64,000 nucleotides of DNA from Prauserella cavernicola. GTDB taxonomy: Bacteria; Actinomycetota; Actinomycetes; Mycobacteriales; Pseudonocardiaceae. Under the pieces are notes generated by a model. That model did not search any database. It saw only the letters and a program-made list of their open reading frames with translations, and was not told the origin of the DNA. The first letter of the stretch is position 1. Each line of letters begins with the position of its first letter. Of this stretch, positions 41,684-49,635 are shown piece after piece. The DNA lies in assembly GCF_016595675.1 (NCBI RefSeq), contig NZ_JAENJH010000001.1, positions 1 through 64,000 on the forward strand, in the 5' to 3' direction. The position numbers and the translations under genes are program-made.

Positions 41684-42684
41684 CGCCCGCGCCCGTCGTC
41701 GACGTCCACACCCATCTGGTGCCGCGCGGCTGGCCGGATCTGGCCGCCGCGTGCGGGGGTGAGGGCTGGCCGTGGCTGCGTCTCGACTCCGAACGCGAGG
41801 CGATGATCATGGTGGGGGAGCAGGAGTTCCGCCCCGTCGGCGCGCAGTGCTGGGACCCCGCGACCCGGCTCGCCGACATGGCCGCCGACGCCGTCGACGT
41901 CCAGGTGGTGTCGCCGACGCCGGTGTTCTTCGGCTACGAGCGGCCCGCCGCGCAGGCGGCAGCGATGGCGCGGATCTTCAACGACCTCACGCTGGAGTGC
42001 GTGGCGGACGCCCCCCGGCTCGTGCCGTTCTGCCAGGTTCCGTTGCAGGACCCCGACGCCGCGTGCGCCGAGCTCGACCGCTGCCTGGCCGCGGGGCACG
42101 CCGGGGTCGAGATCGGCAACCACGTGGGCGAACGCGATCTCGACGACGAGGGCGTGGTGACGTTCCTGCAGCACTGCGCGCACGTCGGCGCGCCCGTGTT
42201 CGTGCACCCGTGGGACATGCCGGACGGCCCGCGGCTGGACCGGTGGATGGCGCGCTGGCTCACCGGCATGCCTGCCGAGACGCACCTGTCGGTGCTGGCG
42301 CTGATCCTGGGCGGCGTGTTCGACCGGGTACCCGAGACGCTGCGGCTGTGTTTCGCTCACGGCGCCGGCAGTTTCCCGTTCTGGCTCGGCCGCGCCGACA
42401 ACGCCTGGCACCGTCGTGGGGACCTGGTGCGCGGGCGCTCGGAACGGCCGCCCAGCCACTACACCGACCGGTTCTATGCCGACTCCGTGGTGTTCGACCC
42501 GGCCGCGCTGCGGCTGCTGGTGGACGTGCTGGGCGAGGACCGCGTGATGGTGGGCAGCGACTACCCCTACCCGCTGGGGGAGCGGCCCGTGGGCGAGGTG
42601 GTGCGCCGAGCGGAGTTCCTCACCGCTGCCCAGCGCGCCAAGATCCTCTCCGGCAACGCACTGCGGTTCCTCGGCCAGGAGTGA
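41680..42684 (+). CDS. nbaD: 2-amino-3-carboxymuconate 6-semialdehyde decarboxylase
   Basis: 334 residues from the ATG at 41680. An amidohydrolase TIM barrel with zinc ligands in VDVHTHLVP (His, His), PVFVHPWDMP (His), LCFAHGAGSF and the late Asp in VGSDYPYPLG; the FFGYERPAAQAAAMARIFND stretch is typical of ACMSD. Removes the carboxylate before spontaneous cyclisation to quinolinate can occur, committing tryptophan to catabolism. Last gene of the operon; later enzymes (oxalocrotonate decarboxylase onward) are not in the window. Confidence 0.95.
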   Translation: MTPAPVVDVHTHLVPRGWPDLAAACGGEGWPWLRLDSEREAMIMVGEQEFRPVGAQCWDPATRLADMAADAVDVQVVSPTPVFFGYERPAAQAAAMARIFNDLTLECVADAPRLVPFCQVPLQDPDAACAELDRCLAAGHAGVEIGNHVGERDLDDEGVVTFLQHCAHVGAPVFVHPWDMPDGPRLDRWMARWLTGMPAETHLSVLALILGGVFDRVPETLRLCFAHGAGSFPFWLGRADNAWHRRGDLVRGRSERPPSHYTDRFYADSVVFDPAALRLLVDVLGEDRVMVGSDYPYPLGERPVGEVVRRAEFLTAAQRAKILSGNALRFLGQE

Positions 42685-42703
42685 CCACAGTGGACTTCCG
42701 AGC

Positions 42704-43333
42704 TCAGATCTTCTCCGCCACCGCACCGAAGATCGCGGCGCAGTGCTCGACGATCTCCTCCTCGGTGGCCGCGAGCGTGCCGTCGAGCCACGAGGTGAGG
42801 GTCTGCGCGAAACCGCCCACCAGCAGTTCGGCGGTGATGGCGAGGCGAGGGCTCTCGGGCACGCCGTAGAACTCGCGGGCCTGCATCCCGAGCAGCTCCA
42901 CGAACAGCCGGGTCGACTCGGCCCGGCTGGTCGCCGGCAGGGTGCCGGCGAGCGCGGGGGAGAACAGCAGCCTGCCCCGCCGGGGATCGTCGGCGAGCAC
43001 GCGCACGAGCCTGGCCAGGCCCGCGTGGATCTTCGCCTGAGCCTGCGGCGGCGCGGCGTTCACGGCGTCGAGCGTCGTGGCGGCGATGTCGCGCACCACC
43101 TGGTCGTAGACGGCGAGCGCGAACGCGTCGCGGTCGGCGAAGCTCTCGTAGAAGTACCGCGCCGCCAGTCCCGCCTGCCTGCACACCCCGCGCACGCTCA
43201 CGGTGCGCTCGCCGTCGCGGGCGCCCAGCAGGTCCAGTCCGGCCTCGACGAGCTGGGCCCTGCGCTCGGCCTGCCGGTCGCCGCCGGTGACGCCGCCGTA
43301 GGTCCGCAGCGGTGTGGAGTCCATGCCGATCAT
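42704..43333 (-). CDS. TetR family transcriptional regulator
   Basis: 209 residues from the ATG at 43333, seven bases after GGAGG (43341-43345). ERRAQLVEAGLDLLGARDGE then VCRQAGLAARYFYESFADRDAFALAVY is a TetR HTH; the long C-terminal domain is of the TetR_C type found beside redox enzymes. Convergent with the kynurenine operon by position and divergent from the MpaB-like oxygenase, its likely target. I see no strong palindrome in the 66-base gap. Confidence 0.88.
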   Translation of the reverse strand: MIGMDSTPLRTYGGVTGGDRQAERRAQLVEAGLDLLGARDGERTVSVRGVCRQAGLAARYFYESFADRDAFALAVYDQVVRDIAATTLDAVNAAPPQAQAKIHAGLARLVRVLADDPRRGRLLFSPALAGTLPATSRAESTRLFVELLGMQAREFYGVPESPRLAITAELLVGGFAQTLTSWLDGTLAATEEEIVEHCAAIFGAVAEKI

Positions 43334-43399
43334 CTTGACACCTCCGCGCCCGAGGCGGTTGCATATCTGCGAACGGTCGTGAGCAGATGGGAGCCGACG

Positions 43400-44233
43400 A
43401 TGGGTGCCACGGCGAGACCGGAGACGATGCGGGCCGTTCGCGACGACATGGTGATCGGCGCGGGGCTCCTGGCGGGCGGGGCCAACATCATCATGCAGCT
43501 CGCGCGGCCCGGCGTCGGGTACGGCGTGGTGGAGAGCAGGGTCGACGACGGCAACGTCTACACCCGCCCGCTCAAGCGCACGCGCACGACGCTGACCTAC
43601 CTGGCCGTGGCCACGCTCGGCACCGACGAGGAACGGCAGGCCTACCGCCGCGCGGTCGACCGGCAGCACCGGCAGGTGTACTCCACCGCGGACAGTCCCG
43701 TCCGCTACAGCGCCATGGACCCGCGGCTGCAACTCTGGGTCGCGGCGTGTCTGTACAAGGGCTTCGAGGACGTCTACCACGTCTTCGCCGGACGCCTGGA
43801 ACCCGACGAGCTCGACGCCGTCTACCGCGCCGCCGCCCCGCTGGGCACCACGCTGCAGGTGCGCGAGGACATGTGGCCCGCCGACCGGGCCGCGTTCGAG
43901 CGGTACTGGAACGGCGCGCTGGCGCAGGTCTCGATCGACGACACCGTGCGCGAGTACCTGCTCGGCATCGCGACGCTGGCCTTCCTGCCGAAGCCGCTGC
44001 GGACGCTGTTCGGCCCGGGAAACCGGTTCGTCACCACCGGGTTCCTGCCGCAGCGCTTCCGCGACGAGATGCGCCTGCCCTGGTCGCCGCGGCACCAGCG
44101 GCGCTGGGACCGGCTGATGCGCGCGATCGCGGCCGTCGTGCGACGGCTGCCGAGGCCGCTGCGCGAGTTCCCGTACAACGCCTACCTGTGGGATCTGCGG
44201 CGCAGGCTGCGCACCGGCAGGCCGCTGGTCTGA
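43400..44233 (+). CDS. MpaB/latex-clearing-type oxygenase (DUF2236)
   Basis: 277 residues from the ATG at 43400 (GGGAG upstream). GLLAGGANIIMQLARPGVGYGVVES, RPLKRTRTTLTYLAVATLG and the haem-region RQHRQVYS...LQLWVAACLYKGFEDVY segments match the ER-bound oxygenase MpaB and rubber oxygenase (Lcp) domain family, which contains a b-type haem. The function of this actinobacterial branch, common next to TetR genes, is unknown; oxidation of a terpenoid or lipid is a guess. Probably membrane-associated. Confidence 0.85.
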   Translation: MGATARPETMRAVRDDMVIGAGLLAGGANIIMQLARPGVGYGVVESRVDDGNVYTRPLKRTRTTLTYLAVATLGTDEERQAYRRAVDRQHRQVYSTADSPVRYSAMDPRLQLWVAACLYKGFEDVYHVFAGRLEPDELDAVYRAAAPLGTTLQVREDMWPADRAAFERYWNGALAQVSIDDTVREYLLGIATLAFLPKPLRTLFGPGNRFVTTGFLPQRFRDEMRLPWSPRHQRRWDRLMRAIAAVVRRLPRPLREFPYNAYLWDLRRRLRTGRPLV

Positions 44234-44310
44234 GCTCGCCACGCCTCGCCGGGAAGATCGGCTGCCACTCGCGTGTTGCGTGGACAGACGACCCAGGAAG
44301 GATGAGGCAC

Positions 44311-44622
44311 ATGACCGAGCAGACGACTCCGCCGAGCGTGGTCCGCAACGAGGAGCGCAACCGCTACGAGGTGTGGTCGGGCGACCGGCTCGCCGGCTTC
44401 ACCGAGTACCGCGAGCGCGGCGACCGCACCGTGTTCGTCCACACCGAGGTGGACGAGGCCTTCGCGGGCCAGGGCCTGGGCAAGGTGCTCGCCGCTGGCG
44501 CCCTCGACGACGTCGTGGAGCGCGGCAGGGTGATCGTGCCGATCTGCCCGTTCATCGCAAAGTTCCTGGACAAGAACCCCGGCTACGAGCCGCACGTCAA
44601 ACGACGCGAGAGCGGCAAATGA
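44311..44622 (+). CDS. YjdJ-type GNAT N-acetyltransferase
   Basis: 103 residues. RYEVWSGDRLAGFTEYRERG, VFVHTEVDEAFAGQGLGKVL and the ending IVPICPFIAKFLDKNPGYE are the minimal GCN5-related fold of the YjdJ/GTNAT group, with the acetyl-CoA loop GQGLGK. Such proteins are thought to act on small amines or protein termini; the substrate is unknown. An AGGAAGG run lies before the ATG. It overlaps the pirin gene by four bases. Confidence 0.87.
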   Translation: MTEQTTPPSVVRNEERNRYEVWSGDRLAGFTEYRERGDRTVFVHTEVDEAFAGQGLGKVLAAGALDDVVERGRVIVPICPFIAKFLDKNPGYEPHVKRRESGK

Positions 44623-45575
44623 GCAACCTCGATGTCCGCCCCGAGGAGACGCCGTGCCGGGGCAGGGACGAGGGTGGCGCGGTGACCGAGCTGCTGGAGG
44701 CACGGACGGTGCCGCTCGGCGGGGTGCGCGGCATCCAGGTCGACCGGGTGCTGCCCCAGCGCGCGTTGCCGACCGTCGGCGCGTGGTGCTTCCTCGACCA
44801 GTTCGGGCCGGCGCGGTCGGACATGCGCGTGCTGCCGCACCCGCACATCGGGCTGCAGACCGTCACGTGGCCGCTCGCGGGGGAGATCCGGCACCGCGAC
44901 AGTCTCGGCAGCGACGTGGTGGTGCGGCCGGGCCAGCTCAACCTGATGACCGGCGGGCGCGGCGTGGCGCACTCGGAGTTCTCGCTCGGCGACGAGCCCG
45001 AGCTGCACGGTCTGCAGCTGTGGGTCGCGCTGCCCGAGCAGAGCACCGGAGTCGAGCCCGCGTTCGAGCAGCACGTCGCGTTGCCCCGGTTCGAGGCGGA
45101 CGGGCTGAGCGCGACCGTGCTGGTGGGCTCGCTCGGTGACGCGGTGTCGCCCGCGACGGTGTACACGCCGCTGGTGGGCGCCGAGCTGACGGTGGGGCCG
45201 GGTGCGCGCACGAAGCTGCCGCTGCGAAGGGACTTCGAGTACGCGCTGCTCGTGGTGGACGGTGACGTGACCGTGGCGGGAGTGCCGCTGTCGCCGGGTC
45301 CGCTGCTGTACCTCGGCACGGGTCGCGACGAACTGGAGATCGCGGCGTCGGCCGGCGCCCGCGCACTGCTGCTCGGCGGCGAGCCGTTCCCGGACGAGCT
45401 CGTGATGTGGTGGAACTTCGTGGGCCGCAGCCACGAGGAGATCGCCGAGGCACGTGCCGCGTGGGAGGCCCACGACGAGTCCCGCTTCGGCCGGGTCGAC
45501 GGCCACGGCGACGCCCGCATCCCGGCCCCGGACCTCCCGGGCGTCCGGCTGACCCCCCGCCGCCGCCCCCACTAG
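44619..45575 (+). CDS. Pirin family protein
   Basis: 318 residues, ATG overlapping the acetyltransferase stop. The N-terminal cupin has VGAWCFLDQFGPA, the iron ligands in LPHPHIGLQTVTWPLAG and MTGGRGVAHSEFS; the C-terminal cupin ends with LGGEPFPDELVMWWNFVGRS, all standard for pirins. Bacterial pirins act as quercetinases or metabolic regulators. Its stop codon is followed after 19 bases by a 21-bp repeat array. Confidence 0.93.
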   Translation: MSNLDVRPEETPCRGRDEGGAVTELLEARTVPLGGVRGIQVDRVLPQRALPTVGAWCFLDQFGPARSDMRVLPHPHIGLQTVTWPLAGEIRHRDSLGSDVVVRPGQLNLMTGGRGVAHSEFSLGDEPELHGLQLWVALPEQSTGVEPAFEQHVALPRFEADGLSATVLVGSLGDAVSPATVYTPLVGAELTVGPGARTKLPLRRDFEYALLVVDGDVTVAGVPLSPGPLLYLGTGRDELEIAASAGARALLLGGEPFPDELVMWWNFVGRSHEEIAEARAAWEAHDESRFGRVDGHGDARIPAPDLPGVRLTPRRRPH

Positions 45576-45594
45576 CCAACCCGCGCCCCACCGC

Positions 45595-45741
45595 CGCGAG
45601 TCCCGCGCTCCGGCACGCGAGTCCCGCGCTCGGGCGCGCGAGTCCCACGTTCCGGCACGCGAGTCCCGCGCTCGGGACCGCGAGTCCCACGTTCCGGCAC
45701 GCGAGTCCCGCGCTCGGGACCGCGAGTTCCGCGCTCCGGGC
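45595..45741 (+). repeat. 21-bp tandem repeat array, forward, 7 units
   Basis: Units begin at 45595, 45616, 45637, 45658, 45679, 45700 and 45721, the same 21-base period and the same CGCGAGTCCCGCGCTC head as the array at 9761. It starts 20 bases after the pirin stop codon. The number of units equals that of the first array. Confidence 0.9.
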
Positions 45742-45779
45742 AACGAACTGTCCGGTCGCTCACGACGGGCCGTCACGCG

Positions 45780-45863
45780 CGAGTCGTGCGGCCCGGTGCG
45801 CGAGTCTTGCATTCGGGACCGCGAGTCGCGCAGTCCCGACCGCGAGTCCCGCGCCCGAGTGCA
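45780..45863 (+). repeat. 21-bp repeat array, forward, 4 further units
   Basis: CGCGAGT heads at 45780, 45801, 45822 and 45843, 38 bases after the end of the seven-unit array, followed by an inverted copy at 45868 (ACTCGCG). Bodies are more diverged than in the first array. From 45880 to 46187 I see only scattered degenerate GCGAG and ACTCGC words and no gene. Confidence 0.82.
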
Positions 45864-46187
45864 CGACTCGCGCACCGAGGCACCCTGGCGGAATGTCGCT
45901 GTCCAGCAGCCACGCGAGCCGCGGACGAGTGGCGACACGCGGGAGGCTCCCGGCGTCGCGAGGACTGCCCGCTCTCGTTCGTGAACGATCCGCCGGATTC
46001 TCCACTCGCGAATCCTGCTGTCGAGACCGGCAGCCGCGGATTCCGTGCCCGCCCCCACACCGGACTCACGAAGTTCCCCGTGGCGGCGCGGCCTTTCACC
46101 CTTGTTCGTCGTGATCCCGGCAGGGGACCCGCCCGCCGCTGTGCGTTCCCAGCCCGCCGTGAGGCCGTGACCAGACCGCAACGTCCA

Positions 46188-46333
46188 ACTCGCGCTGCTG
46201 AGCACATGACTCGCGATCTGCGCTGCGTGGTTCTCCACGCGAAAGCGCCATTCGGCGACTCGAGCGGGGAACTCGCTGGTCCTGGCGGGGGACTCGCGCT
46301 CCTGAGCGGGGGACTCGCGGATGGGCTGGAGCG
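46188..46333 (-). repeat. 21-bp repeat copies, inverted
   Basis: ACTCGC heads at 46188 and 46209, then at 46271, 46292 and 46313, each set spaced by 21 bases; bodies of the last three (GGGGG before each head) match the inverted array at 10006-10080. They close the 887-base gap between pirin and the unknown operon, again as inverted copies before the next gene. Confidence 0.8.
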
Positions 46334-46401
46334 TGCCGGGTTTCGGCTGTCGTGCGGTGAATGGACACGGACCTCTTGTGTGGGCGCGCGCGACGACATA
46401 G

Positions 46402-46440
46402 TGTCATGGAAAAGCGAACACTGTCAAGATATTTATGACA
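46402..46440. promoter_or_regulatory. TGTCA motifs upstream of the unknown operon
   Basis: TGTCA at 46402-46406 and 46422-46426 and the inverse TGACA at 46436-46440; the last two form a TGTCA-N9-TGACA dyad 22 bases before the first gene, in a locally AT-rich stretch (AGATATTTA). A plausible operator for the IclR protein of this operon; the -35 and -10 cannot be assigned with confidence. Confidence 0.5.
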
Positions 46441-46462
46441 ACTCCGAACGAAGGTTGGGTGG

Positions 46463-48208
46463 ATGCGTACTGCTGGCAGACCCGCCGGTGCGGCCACTGT
46501 GGACGGGCTCGCGCTCCGCGACCCCGCGGAACTGATGGATCCGCGGCGACTGGCGGCCATGCAGCCGACCCGGCTCAGCGCGAGCCGGTCCCTGATCGAG
46601 AAGATGACCCGGGAGCGCTGGGCCATCGAACTGTCCACGATGGACGTCGGAGACGACGGCGACGGCGTCGCCGTGTACCGGGTGGACACGGGGCGGGATG
46701 TCTTCTCCTTCGCGGCCTTCAGCTCCGAACCGCGGATGGTCGACCGCACTCCGCGCATCATCGGCCAGAGCTGGGACATGGTCGGTGCGCTCTGGGAGGG
46801 AGAGGCCGACGCCGCACGCCTCGACCAGACCCGCAGGGAGCTACCGAAGCTCTACGCCGGCAGGGCCGCGCCGGGCACCCTCGTGTGGTGCCGCTCGAAC
46901 CGCAGCCTCCGCGCGTTCGACCACACCGTCAACGCCCTGGCCGACGGGCGCCAGCCGGATCCGGCTGTGCTGCGCGGTATCGGCTACCTCATGCGCAACA
47001 CCGGGCTCGACGCCAACGGTACGTTCGGCACCCGCACCTTTCTGTCGTACGGCGACCGGCACCCGCTGCGGGTGCCGTACCACGCCCAGATGCTCACGGC
47101 CTATCTCATGCGTGAGTTCAGTGCCGACCTGTGCGAACGGCTCGCCCGCGGCGCCTCGTCACGCGCCGTGCCGCTGGCGCCGGAGTACCGTCGCTACCTC
47201 GGGCTCGGCAACGGTTCCGCGCTGGGGCTCGTGCTCTTCGTCGCCAACCACCCCCGGCTGGTCGATCGCTGGCTGAGCCTGCGCGAACGGGCGCTGCTCG
47301 CCGCTCGCAGACTCGACCCGCCTCCCGGCGACGACCGTTACGCCACGTTGCTCGGCCTGCTGGACCGCGCCATCACCTACCGGCGTCAGGATCCGATGTC
47401 CTACAACGTCTTCCCCGCCAGCGCGCGGGTCGCCACCGAGCTGGAGACAGTGCGCGGGCTCGTGGCGAGGCTGCGTGACGGTGACCCGCTCGACGCGCCG
47501 GAACTGCCCGCGTTCGAACGGCTTCGACGTGCCGTCGCGGGCACCGTCACGGAGGAGACCGAGGAAACACTCGACGCGGTGTTGCTGGAGTTCGTACCGG
47601 ACGACTGTGCGCGCCTCACCGAGGAGCTGCTCGTGGACGAACAGCTCGTCCGGGAACCGGGCATGACCGTCGGTGAACTGCGCACCGTGCTCGACGAGGA
47701 CTACCGGTGGGCGCTGGAACTGCCCATCGCACCGGAGAGCGATCGCAGGCGCATCTGGTACAAGTCCCGTTCCTCCGAGGAACCGCGCTCGGGTCCCCGG
47801 GAGGAGGTACCCGGTGGGTTCGACCTCTCCGTGGACGTGCCGGGCCTCGCGCGTGGACTGCGAGCGCGGCTGGACACCTACGATCCCGGCGTCCGTGTCG
47901 GCAGGTTCCTCTTCGACAATCCCGGTCATCTCGCCGCCGTGGAACGGTTCCAGGCGCTGCGCGGGAATCCGTACGCCCAGCCCTATGTGGACGCTCTGGA
48001 CGTGGAGTTCGTGCCAGCCAGGCTGATCCGGCTCATGAACGGAGCACTGTACGGATTGGACCGCACGAAGGACTACCTCAACCGGACCCTGCGCGGGCTG
48101 ATCTTCCAGGGCGCCCCCACGCGCGAGGACATCGCGGCGGGGGAGCCCGGCGTGTGGTGGTGGCCGGAGGAGCCGGGTTCCACGGAAACAGAAGGGGGAC
48201 TGGCGTGA
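46463..48208 (+). CDS. Uncharacterised 581-residue protein heading an IclR/DUF3726/M19/ABC operon
   Basis: I do not recognise a named domain. The protein is soluble-looking, with no signal peptide or membrane segment, and is rich in Arg and Asp. Blocks that look conserved are MVGALWEGEADAARLDQTR, GTLVWCRSNRSLRAFDH, GIGYLMRNTGLDANGTFGTR, HAQMLTAYLMREFSADL and RRYLGLGNGSALGLVLFVAN in the N-terminal half, and VDALDVEFVPARLIRLMNGALYG near the end. I recall similar unannotated proteins beside DUF3726 genes in proteobacteria, but cannot verify it. The stop overlaps the IclR GTG, so it is translationally coupled to the rest of the operon. Confidence 0.85.
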   Translation: MRTAGRPAGAATVDGLALRDPAELMDPRRLAAMQPTRLSASRSLIEKMTRERWAIELSTMDVGDDGDGVAVYRVDTGRDVFSFAAFSSEPRMVDRTPRIIGQSWDMVGALWEGEADAARLDQTRRELPKLYAGRAAPGTLVWCRSNRSLRAFDHTVNALADGRQPDPAVLRGIGYLMRNTGLDANGTFGTRTFLSYGDRHPLRVPYHAQMLTAYLMREFSADLCERLARGASSRAVPLAPEYRRYLGLGNGSALGLVLFVANHPRLVDRWLSLRERALLAARRLDPPPGDDRYATLLGLLDRAITYRRQDPMSYNVFPASARVATELETVRGLVARLRDGDPLDAPELPAFERLRRAVAGTVTEETEETLDAVLLEFVPDDCARLTEELLVDEQLVREPGMTVGELRTVLDEDYRWALELPIAPESDRRRIWYKSRSSEEPRSGPREEVPGGFDLSVDVPGLARGLRARLDTYDPGVRVGRFLFDNPGHLAAVERFQALRGNPYAQPYVDALDVEFVPARLIRLMNGALYGLDRTKDYLNRTLRGLIFQGAPTREDIAAGEPGVWWWPEEPGSTETEGGLA

Positions 48209-48951
48209 GTGAGGACGGCAAGCGGCGCACGCAGCCGTTGTCCACGACTCTGAAGAGCCTCGGCGTGCTGGAGACGGTCGCGCAGGCGCAGCGTTCGGTC
48301 CGGGTGTCCGAGCTGGCCCGCGAGCTCGGGTGGTCGCGGGCGGCGGTGCACCAGCAGCTGGTGACGCTCACCGCGGCGGGCTGGATGGAGCAGGCCGAGG
48401 ACGGTGCCTACCGGCTCACCCTGCGTGCCGCGTGGGTCGGCCAGTCGGCGCTGAGGCAGGCCGGACTCGGCGACCGCGTACTGCCCGCCATGGAACGGCT
48501 CGTCGAGGAGATCCGGGAGGCGGTCTCGCTCGCGATCCTCGAACGTGACACCGCCACGATCATCCAGCGCCTCGAACCCGGCCGCACCCTGCAGGTCGAC
48601 CTCCGGGCCGAGGCGCAGATGCCGCTGGGCCGCAGCGCGTCGGGCAAGGTGCTGATGGCCTGGGCCAACGAGCGCAGCCTTGACGACCTGCGAGCCCGCG
48701 GTGTCGAGGTACCGGACGCCGACGACCTGGCCGCCATCCGCGAGGCCGGTTACGCCACGTCCAGCGGTCGCTGGCTCGATGGCGTCACCGGTATCGCCGC
48801 TCCCGTGTTCGACGTGCACGGCGGCTGCGTCGGCGCGCTCAGCCTCGCCGGGCCAGCGAGCAGACTCGACGTCGACAAGGCCACCACTGCCCTGTTGCGC
48901 CGGGCCGAGGAGGTCAACGAGGTGTTGTCCGGGAAGGGCGGGGCGCGATGA
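48205..48951 (+). CDS. IclR family transcriptional regulator
   Basis: 248 residues from the GTG at 48205, overlapping the upstream stop. LKSLGVLETVAQAQRSVRVSELARELG and SRAAVHQQLVTLTAAGWME are the winged HTH; the effector domain has MPLGRSASGKVLMAW and GVTGIAAPVFDVHGGCVGALS. It is embedded within the operon rather than divergent from it, so it is likely an autogenous pathway regulator acting at the promoter near 46400. Its stop overlaps the next gene (ATGA). Confidence 0.9.
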   Translation: MSEDGKRRTQPLSTTLKSLGVLETVAQAQRSVRVSELARELGWSRAAVHQQLVTLTAAGWMEQAEDGAYRLTLRAAWVGQSALRQAGLGDRVLPAMERLVEEIREAVSLAILERDTATIIQRLEPGRTLQVDLRAEAQMPLGRSASGKVLMAWANERSLDDLRARGVEVPDADDLAAIREAGYATSSGRWLDGVTGIAAPVFDVHGGCVGALSLAGPASRLDVDKATTALLRRAEEVNEVLSGKGGAR

Positions 48952-49619
48952 GCGGCGACGAGATGCGGCTGAGCCTGCGTGAGACCCGGCTGGTCACCGA
49001 GCGGATCGTGATGTTGCTCGGCGTGCCCAAGGGAAGCTGGGCCGCGGTGCGCGAGGTCGTGGTGGCGGCCGAGGCGGCCGGTCTGGGTGGACTGGCGTTT
49101 CTCGACCGCTGCCCGGCCGATGCCTGGGACAAGCCCACGATCACCGGGGAGTCCGGGCCCCGGATCACGGTGGCCGCCCAGGACGTCCCCGCGCCGTTCG
49201 CGGTGCCCGCGCTGCTGGATCTCGCGATCGCGACCGCGACCGAACACGGCGAGGCCGAGATCCGGGTGAGCGGTCTGACCGAGGCGGGCCTGCTGCCCGC
49301 CGTGAGCTCGCTCGCCGCCCGGTTCGGCGCCGAGGTGAACGTGGAGACCGAGGCTGGCCTGCACGTCCTGCGAGCACGACCGAAGGAGACCGCGGAAGGC
49401 TCGCGCGCCGCGATGGCGGGCGGCGCGCACCTGCTCGACGCGGCGCTGCACGGCATCGTCGTGTCCGCCGAGCTGTGGTGGCGGCTGTACCACCGCTCCA
49501 ACGACGCGCTGACCGTCGACACCCCGTTGTCGCGCAACCACGCGGGGGCGGCGCTGCTCAGTGGCGACGCGGGCCTCACCGAGACCGATCCCGACTACGT
49601 GGCCGAAGCCGCGTCCTGA
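48948..49619 (+). CDS. DUF3726-like protein
   Basis: 223 residues. The start MRLSLRETRLVTERIVMLLG followed by WAAVREVVVAAEAAGLGGLAFLDRC resembles the DUF3726 pattern (SLNE-type start, then a helix rich in Ala with WGLAEEAG-like spacing). The middle has ITVAAQDVPAPFAVPALLDLA and the C-terminal half GGAHLLDAALHGIVVSAELWW. No catalytic motif is evident. The family has no known function; the coupling to the M19 and ABC genes implies a shared substrate. Family assignment is tentative. Confidence 0.72.
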   Translation: MSGDEMRLSLRETRLVTERIVMLLGVPKGSWAAVREVVVAAEAAGLGGLAFLDRCPADAWDKPTITGESGPRITVAAQDVPAPFAVPALLDLAIATATEHGEAEIRVSGLTEAGLLPAVSSLAARFGAEVNVETEAGLHVLRARPKETAEGSRAAMAGGAHLLDAALHGIVVSAELWWRLYHRSNDALTVDTPLSRNHAGAALLSGDAGLTETDPDYVAEAAS

Positions 49620-49635
49620 CCTACAGGAGAACCAA

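Noticed and set aside
45576-46462. Possible genes in the 887-bp gap after pirin
   Set aside because: Frames here are made of repeat-derived sequence or lack start signals and codon structure; only repeats and an operator-like dyad remain.
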